Assembly: GCA_003056285.1 (NCBI GenBank)
Contig: NDWU01000002.1
Coordinates: 1 to 64,000 of the forward strand
Origin: Candidatus Terraquivivens tikiterensis
GTDB lineage: Archaea; Thermoproteota; Nitrososphaeria_A; Caldarchaeales; Wolframiiraptoraceae
Length of the DNA stretch: 64,000 nucleotides
Direction: 5' to 3'
The position numbers and the translations under genes were made by a program. Under the pieces are notes generated by a model. That model worked only from the letters and a program-made list of their open reading frames with translations, searched no databases and was not told the origin of the DNA. Positions within the stretch are counted from its first letter, which is position 1, and each line of letters opens with the position of its first letter. Shown piece after piece: positions 58,683 through 64,000 of this stretch.

Positions 58683-59660
58683 ATGCGGGAAATTACGGTT
58701 GCGATAGTAGGCGCGGGCTTTTGGGGCAAGAACCATGCCAGGGTACTCAAAGAGGTGCCAGGTGTCAGGGTAACCCACGTTTGCGATATAGACATAAGCA
58801 GGGCAAAGGAGCTGGCTTTAAGGTACGGAATCCCTAAGTACACGAGAGACTATAGGGAGGCGCTGTCAGACGGCGTGGACGCGTTCATCGTTTGCACCCC
58901 GTCGAACACGCATGCCGATATAGCCCTTACGATCATAAGGGAAGAGAGGCATGTGCTGATAGAGAAGCCGATGGCTACGACGATAAAGCAGGCGGAGGAT
59001 ATAGTAGCCGAGGCGGCGCGTAATAAGAGCACTGTGATGGTTGGTTTCATAGAGAGGTTCAACCCGGCCATCGAGCTGGGAAAAGAGTTGATGGACAAGG
59101 GTGAGATAGGCCCCATCATACTCTCCTACAGCAGGAGAATAGGTAGCTGGCCCGAGAGGGTTGGCGACATAGGCGTCGTGAAGGATACGGCGATACACGA
59201 CATAGACCTGGCGACTTACATCTTCAAAGCCGAACCTGTCAGCGTTTACGCCAAGGGAGGCTCCTTGAGGCACAAGCTCGAGGACCACGTCCAAGCAGTC
59301 TTGTCCTTTGAGGGCGACAGGAGCGCCCTCATAGAAGCAAACTGGCTCACGCCGAGAAAGAAGCGAGAGATGCACGTAACGGGCGAGGATGGCGTCATAA
59401 GCATACAGTTCCTTTCCAGGGAGGTCGTCGTTGAAAAAGCTGACAGTAGCAGGTCCCCGGCCGTGAAGCAGGTCGAGCCCTTAATGGCTGAGGTTCAGCA
59501 CTTCATAAATTGTATCAGAAACGGCGAGAGGCCTTTAGTCGGCGAGGTTGAGGGGCTCAAGGCCACGCTCATAGCAGACGCGATACTCGAGTCCATGAGG
59601 ACGGGAAAGGTCGTCGACCTGGAGGAGTTCATGGATAGGGAACTTACCATAACCCTTTAG
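58683..59660 (+). CDS. Gfo/Idh/MocA family oxidoreductase
   Basis: VAIVGAGFWGKNHARVLKEVPG...VCTPSNTHADIAL...HVLIEKPMATT. Confidence 0.95.
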   Translation: MREITVAIVGAGFWGKNHARVLKEVPGVRVTHVCDIDISRAKELALRYGIPKYTRDYREALSDGVDAFIVCTPSNTHADIALTIIREERHVLIEKPMATTIKQAEDIVAEAARNKSTVMVGFIERFNPAIELGKELMDKGEIGPIILSYSRRIGSWPERVGDIGVVKDTAIHDIDLATYIFKAEPVSVYAKGGSLRHKLEDHVQAVLSFEGDRSALIEANWLTPRKKREMHVTGEDGVISIQFLSREVVVEKADSSRSPAVKQVEPLMAEVQHFINCIRNGERPLVGEVEGLKATLIADAILESMRTGKVVDLEEFMDRELTITL

Positions 59661-59694
59661 ATCCGATGCGCGGCCGGGTCTTCGGGGAGGTTTT

Positions 59695-60735
59695 ATGCCT
59701 AAGGAGTTGCGGACGGTTCTTTGGGTAGGCAACCGGGTTAAGCTCATAGACCAAAGGAAGCTCCCTTCTAAGCTGGTCTATATAAGCTGCAAGAGCTACA
59801 GGGATGTGGCGTTAGCCATAAAAAGCATGGCTGTCAGGGGTGCGCCAGCTATAGGCGTTGCCGCTGCGATGGGCATGGCCCTGGCGGCCAAGCATGGAAG
59901 AAACAGAACGATCGGGGAGCTCATGTCGAGGTTGGAGAGGGCAAAGGAGGTTCTGGCCTCGACGAGGCCTACGGCGGTAAACCTTTACTGGGCGCTCGAT
60001 AGGGTCATGAGGGTCGCTAGGGAGGCGGCGAGGAGCGGAAGCGTTGAGAGCGTGGTCCTGAGCGTATTGGAGGAGGCGAAAAGGATGGCGGACGAGGACG
60101 TAGAGGTAAACAGAGCGTTAGGGAAGCAAGGCTCGACGCTAATAAGGGACGGCGACACTGTATTGACGCACTGCAACGCAGGCTCCTTAGCGACCGTCTG
60201 CTACGGAACGGCCCTGGGCGTGATAAGGGCGGCGCTCGAGGAGGGAAAATCCATATCGGTCATAGCTACCGAGACTAGGCCTAAGCTACAGGGTGCAAGG
60301 CTGACGGCCTTCGAGCTGAAGACGATGGGCGTTCCGTTTAAGCTGATCACTGACGGCATGGTAGGCTACGCGATGCAGCAGGGCTTGGTGAGTAAGGTCT
60401 TGGTCGGGGCTGACAGGGTTCTGGCAAAGAGCGGCCACGTCGTGAACAAGATAGGTACGCTTACGATAGCCATAGCTGCCAAGCACTTCGGCATACCTTT
60501 TTACGTCGCGGCGCCCACCTCAACGCTAGACTTCGAGAGCAGTCCGGAGGATGTGGTCATAGAGTTCAGGGACGAGGAAGAGGTGCACTACGTCGGCAGG
60601 ACGAGGATAACGCCGAAGGGCGTTAAAGCAATGAACCCTGCATTCGACGTTACGCCGCCAGAGCTCGTGACGGCAGTCATCACCGAGAGGGGGATATACG
60701 AACCGACCCGTCTTATGGAGCTCCGCCAAGGCTGA
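59695..60735 (+). CDS. mtnA: MtnA/eIF-2B-like isomerase (methylthioribose-1-phosphate isomerase family)
   Basis: AIKSMAVRGAPAIGVAAAMGMAL; LTHCNAGSLATVCYGTALGVIRAA; TETRPKLQGARLTAFEL; GADRV. Confidence 0.95.
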   Translation: MPKELRTVLWVGNRVKLIDQRKLPSKLVYISCKSYRDVALAIKSMAVRGAPAIGVAAAMGMALAAKHGRNRTIGELMSRLERAKEVLASTRPTAVNLYWALDRVMRVAREAARSGSVESVVLSVLEEAKRMADEDVEVNRALGKQGSTLIRDGDTVLTHCNAGSLATVCYGTALGVIRAALEEGKSISVIATETRPKLQGARLTAFELKTMGVPFKLITDGMVGYAMQQGLVSKVLVGADRVLAKSGHVVNKIGTLTIAIAAKHFGIPFYVAAPTSTLDFESSPEDVVIEFRDEEEVHYVGRTRITPKGVKAMNPAFDVTPPELVTAVITERGIYEPTRLMELRQG

Positions 60736-60737
60736 AC

Positions 60738-60780
60738 GTTGACACTCCCACAAGCTTCAGCCATGGGATTCTCGGTTCTT
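60738..60780 (-). repeat. Orphan IS605-like right end / omega-RNA-like hairpin
   Basis: Minus strand AAGAACCGAGAATCCCATGGCTGAAGCTTGTGGGAGTGTCAAC; TCCCA/TGGGA stem; no tnpB nearby. Confidence 0.45.
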
Positions 60781-61036
60781 CAGGGCTTAGCCCCTCATCA
60801 TACCGAGTTCTGGGCTGTGCCAAACCAGCCCCTGCCATGTACTACGTGCCCATGGCCCGCCTGCCCGAACCACCCCTTTTCGGCCCGGAGGCTTATCCGG
60901 CTTTTGGACATCCAGGCCGCATAGGAGCGAGCTCGCTCGAAAGATTTATCGCAAAAGCCCATATTTGACACTCATTAGTTAAGGGCTTTCTCGCCGAGTA
61001 TGGTAAAACCTTTATCGGACAAGCGTACTCCTTTAC

Positions 61037-61370
61037 CTGGTGGCGGCAGGTAGGGCCGGGGAGCTAGCCCTTCCCCTTAACTCGAAACGGGCTATAAGCG
61101 AGGGCCAGATAACCTGGTGGGGTGTGGAGGGCTTGGCAGGAATGCAGGCCGGAAGGGGGTGTGAGGGTGCGCCTACGCGGGGTCCCGGAGGGATGCAGCC
61201 CCTCCGTAGGGAGGGGATAGGCATCCCTTACGCGCCGAACCGTGTCAGGCTCGGGAGAGAGCAGCACTAAGGCGCGACGGTGCCGCTGCGTAGTACCGTA
61301 CCTGATCCTGCTTCCGGCAGGAGCGCCTGCCCAAGCCCTCTGCTACCCGCCGGGGGCTGCCGCCACCTAC
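61037..61370 (+). ncRNA. ffs: Signal recognition particle (7S) RNA
   Basis: GUCAGG-CUC-GGGA-GAG-AGCAGC helix 8 at 61244-61266 with GNRA loop; Alu-side aactcgaaac; terminal helix ggtggcggca (61039-61048) with tgccgccacc (61358-61367). Confidence 0.94.
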
Positions 61371-61572
61371 AAAAATGCAAGCTTTTCGGCCTTGGCGGAC
61401 ATTCCGTCGCCGCAATCAACGGACAGGCTCAATCCTACCCTTCAAGGCCTGGCCCCTTTTGCTTTGAGAGCGGAGCCTTTTTGATAAGAAGACCAAAATC
61501 CTCATGAAGCGTGTCAAAACATTAGTAGGGAATACGGCCCTGATGGCTTAAAGCATAGAAGACGTTTTCAAG

Positions 61573-61989
61573 TTGCTTGAACAAAAAGGATTTAAAGGGG
61601 TACCGGAGACCGGTTATGCAATGAGCGGATTGCGCGACCTGATGAGGATAGGCATTCTATTGATAGGTATAGCGGCAATCATCGTAGCATCTCTTGCCGT
61701 GCATATGTACGCGACAATGTACGCGACACGCTTCCTCAGGCAGCAGCCGCCCCTGAGTGCATACTGTTCCGATACGGTCATAATCATCACGGCAGATAAG
61801 GAGCTAACCGACGTCAAGATACTAGATAATAGGTCGACGACGTTACACAAGTTCCCAAGAATACCCGCCGGCTCCCAAGAGCTCTTCCTAGTCCCTTGGT
61901 ATGGCGTTTATGCTGTTCAGGCTGATGACTATAAGGTCGTAGTCCACTGCACGAAGCCGACGAGACCGCAGCCCCAAGTTTACGATTAA
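61573..61989 (+). CDS. Small membrane-anchored exported protein, unknown
   Basis: N-terminal TM IGILLIGIAAIIVASLAVHMYA followed by beta-rich ectodomain. Confidence 0.5.
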   Translation: MLEQKGFKGVPETGYAMSGLRDLMRIGILLIGIAAIIVASLAVHMYATMYATRFLRQQPPLSAYCSDTVIIITADKELTDVKILDNRSTTLHKFPRIPAGSQELFLVPWYGVYAVQADDYKVVVHCTKPTRPQPQVYD

Positions 61990-62018
61990 AATATCTTAAG
62001 TCCGTCGCTTTTTTGAGC

Positions 62019-62060
62019 ACGTGGGCTACCTGCGGCTGAAGCCCGTGGCCCTCGTTCTTC
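62019..62060 (-). repeat. Second orphan IS605-like hairpin
   Basis: Plus GGGCT(62024-62028)/AGCCC(62041-62045); minus strand AAGAACGAGGGCCACGGGCTTCAGCC...GTGCTCAA parallels the 60.74-kb element. Confidence 0.35.
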
Positions 62061-62414
62061 GTCGGGTTGGCACGGTCATTGTATACATACAGCCGAGATT
62101 ACCCTCTATAGACGTGCCCTCAGGCCGCTCCAGCCCTACGCAAAAATGGTATTTTGTGCACGCAGGTACTTACCGGCCTCTAATCCAAGACCCGAGGACT
62201 CACAAACGGTTAGCGGGCTAATCTGCGGCAGAAAAATGCCTGCTAGCTCATGCCGTCCAAAATATTACGGATGCATCGGTACCAGCATGTTTTGCTGGAG
62301 GCTACTGGCTTATGACAGCGGATGGCTCACGCACCCAATCCATAAAGCCAGCCTCGCGAGCAAGCACAAAGGTACTTTAAAGTATAAATCGACAGAATTC
62401 GTTAGAAAGGGAGA

Positions 62415-62909
62415 ATGTCCGAAGAGGATGCATCGAAGGAGTTGGAGCTCCTTAGGGAGAGGCTGGATGCCCTCGAAAAAGAAAACCAGAAGTTAAGAAA
62501 CGAATACATGTACATGGTAGCTGAGTTGGACAACCTTAGGAAGTACATGATCAAGGAAGTGGAGCGAACAAGGAGGGCGGCCGTCGAAGGTATACTCATA
62601 AAGCTGATAAACGTTTACGAGACGATCGAAAGGGCTACGGAATCCTGTAGCGAGCAGCAATCTCCTTTGCTCGAGGGGTTGAGGCTCATCGGCAGGGAGG
62701 TTCTAAAAATCCTGGAGGATGCTGGTGTGAGGAGGATGGAGGCGGTCGGAAAGAAGTTCGACCCGTTCTTACACGAAGCGGTAGAGCACGTAGAGACCGA
62801 TGAGGCAGAGGACGGCACAGTCATAGAGGAAGTGTCTAAAGGCTACATGCTCGGCGACAAGGTTTTGAGACCGCCCAAGGTGAAGGTAGCCAAAAGCAAG
62901 AAGGCGTGA
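62415..62909 (+). CDS. grpE: GrpE nucleotide exchange factor
   Basis: YMYMVAELDNLRKYMIKEVERTRRAAVEGILIKLINVYETIERA...KKFDPFLHEAVEHVETDEAEDGTVIEEVSKGYMLGDKVLRPPKVKVAK. Confidence 0.96.
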   Translation: MSEEDASKELELLRERLDALEKENQKLRNEYMYMVAELDNLRKYMIKEVERTRRAAVEGILIKLINVYETIERATESCSEQQSPLLEGLRLIGREVLKILEDAGVRRMEAVGKKFDPFLHEAVEHVETDEAEDGTVIEEVSKGYMLGDKVLRPPKVKVAKSKKA

Positions 62910-62916
62910 AAGTGTC

Positions 62917-63276
62917 ATGCCGATATTCGTAGTCCATGAACACCACGCGAAGAGGGCAGGCCTCCATTATGACTTAAGGTTGGAGATGGACGGCGTCCTG
63001 AAGTCTTGGGCATTCAGGAAGGAACTACCGGTAGAAAAAGGCGTTAAGCGCCTCGGCATACAACAGGAAGACCATGACCTAGATTATGCCTCCTTCGAGG
63101 GCGAGATAACCGAGGGATACGGTGCCGGAAAGGTACTCATATGGGACAGGGGCGATTACGAAATCTTAGAATACGTTCCAAACGAAAAGCTCGTCTGCAT
63201 CCTAAAGGGCTCAAGGCTCAACGGAAAGTACGTGCTGCTGAAGACGAAGATGGGGTGGCTACTCTTCAAGGCCTGA
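62917..63276 (+). CDS. Stand-alone LigD-type DNA 3'-phosphoesterase domain
   Basis: FVVHEHHAKRAGLHYDLRLEMDGVLKSWAFRKELP...FEGEITEGYGAGKVLIWDRG. Confidence 0.95.
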   Translation: MPIFVVHEHHAKRAGLHYDLRLEMDGVLKSWAFRKELPVEKGVKRLGIQQEDHDLDYASFEGEITEGYGAGKVLIWDRGDYEILEYVPNEKLVCILKGSRLNGKYVLLKTKMGWLLFKA

Positions 63277-63314
63277 CGAACGCTTATTAACCCTCAGCGT
63301 GCGCTTTAAGCTGT

Positions 63315-64000
63315 ATGACGGGGCTGATACGCGAGCTCGTGGAATCCCTTTCGAATACGCTCAGGGACGAGCGCCTGGAGGACGTAAGGGTAGGAATATT
63401 CTACACAGGCGTGAAGCTGAGCAGCGGTCATGCCGGCGTAGCCTACACGATGGTAAGGGGCCTGACAGAGGCTGCATGCTGCCCGAAGGTCCCAATGGCT
63501 GGAGAACTCTCCGGAATGAGCGCTGCAAAGGCCATCGAGTTGGCGGAGGAGGAAGACACGATCTTATCGGCCGTTGGCATAGCGACGATTAACGCAGCAT
63601 CCCAGTCGCTCATATTCGGCCAGATGGGGTGTCGTTACAACGTCCTCGTCGGATACGATGCTCTGGACGCTGTCAGCATAAAACCCTCCGACAGCGTCGT
63701 CATGGTCGGAGCCTTTCCGCCCTACGTCAGGAGGTTGGTGCAGAACGTAAAAAATTTAACAGTTTTCGACGATAACAAGTCGGCGCTTAAGGAGCTAGGC
63801 CTGCCAACGGAACCCCCTGTAAGCCTAGAAAGGTCTTTAAAGGATGCGACGGTCACCATAATTACTGGCTCGGCGTTCGTCAACAAGACGATAGAGAGGC
63901 TTCTCGAGCTCTCGGGCAACGCGAGGGAGGTTTTGGTCGTCGGCCCGACTGCTAGCATGATACCGGACCCGCTCTTCAAGCGGGGTGTAACCGTGGTCGG
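63315..64000 (+). CDS. DUF364-like Rossmann-fold protein, 3' end beyond window
   Basis: Open frame to edge: GIFYTGVKLSSGHAGVAYTM...NVLVGYDALDAVSIKPSDSVVMVGAFPPYVRRL...VLVVGPTASMIPDPLF. Confidence 0.82.
   Translation, partial: MTGLIRELVESLSNTLRDERLEDVRVGIFYTGVKLSSGHAGVAYTMVRGLTEAACCPKVPMAGELSGMSAAKAIELAEEEDTILSAVGIATINAASQSLIFGQMGCRYNVLVGYDALDAVSIKPSDSVVMVGAFPPYVRRLVQNVKNLTVFDDNKSALKELGLPTEPPVSLERSLKDATVTIITGSAFVNKTIERLLELSGNAREVLVVGPTASMIPDPLFKRGVTVV

Noticed and set aside
61040-61507. ORFs 61040-61270, 61064-61267 and 61242-61507
   Set aside because: They overlap the SRP RNA, which explains the conserved structure
1-64000. CRISPR array or cas operon
   Set aside because: No regularly spaced repeats seen; the only Cas4-like signal is a truncated PD-(D/E)XK fragment at 25.1 kb

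Overview
Archaeal, probably thermophilic, chromosomal window; the exact lineage cannot be fixed from sequence alone. Main blocks: (1) 0.8-12.9 kb, a one-strand gene train that looks like a compact archaeal type IV secretion / DNA-transfer apparatus of the VirB/Ced/Ted kind. It has a VirB2-like two-helix pilin candidate, two VirB6/CedA-like membrane proteins, a VirB4/CedB-like HerA-FtsK ATPase, a second HerA/VirD4-like ATPase, and a third membrane-anchored homologue-like protein with a degenerate Walker A. Two small hairpin proteins look like paralogues. This is the best candidate for a previously undescribed system. (2) 13-25.7 kb, an accessory region with surface proteins, HEPN/MNT toxin-antitoxin modules (one a HepT-MNT fusion), an SppA-like protease, PAP2, a retropepsin-like protein, and a decayed DUF932 / PD-(D/E)XK / antitoxin remnant. 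The remnant abuts a minus-strand tRNA-Glu(CTC) that carries a 17-nt intron in the D stem. (3) 26-32 kb, thermosome, a membrane-anchored Hsp20-like protein, UPF0182 and TrmB. (4) 32-41.4 kb, HypF plus an HdrCBA-MvhDGA [NiFe]-hydrogenase/heterodisulfide reductase operon with its maturation protease. (5) 41.4-43.7 kb, a wHTH-MNT/HEPN module split by a frameshifted TnpB element whose insertion point can be reconstructed to the codon. (6) 43.8-59.7 kb, a glycosylation/nucleotide-sugar cluster with several lesions. (7) 59.7-64 kb, MtnA-like isomerase, a clear SRP RNA, GrpE, a stand-alone LigD 3'-phosphoesterase domain, and a DUF364-like protein running off the right edge. All family calls come from reading motifs; no database search was run.
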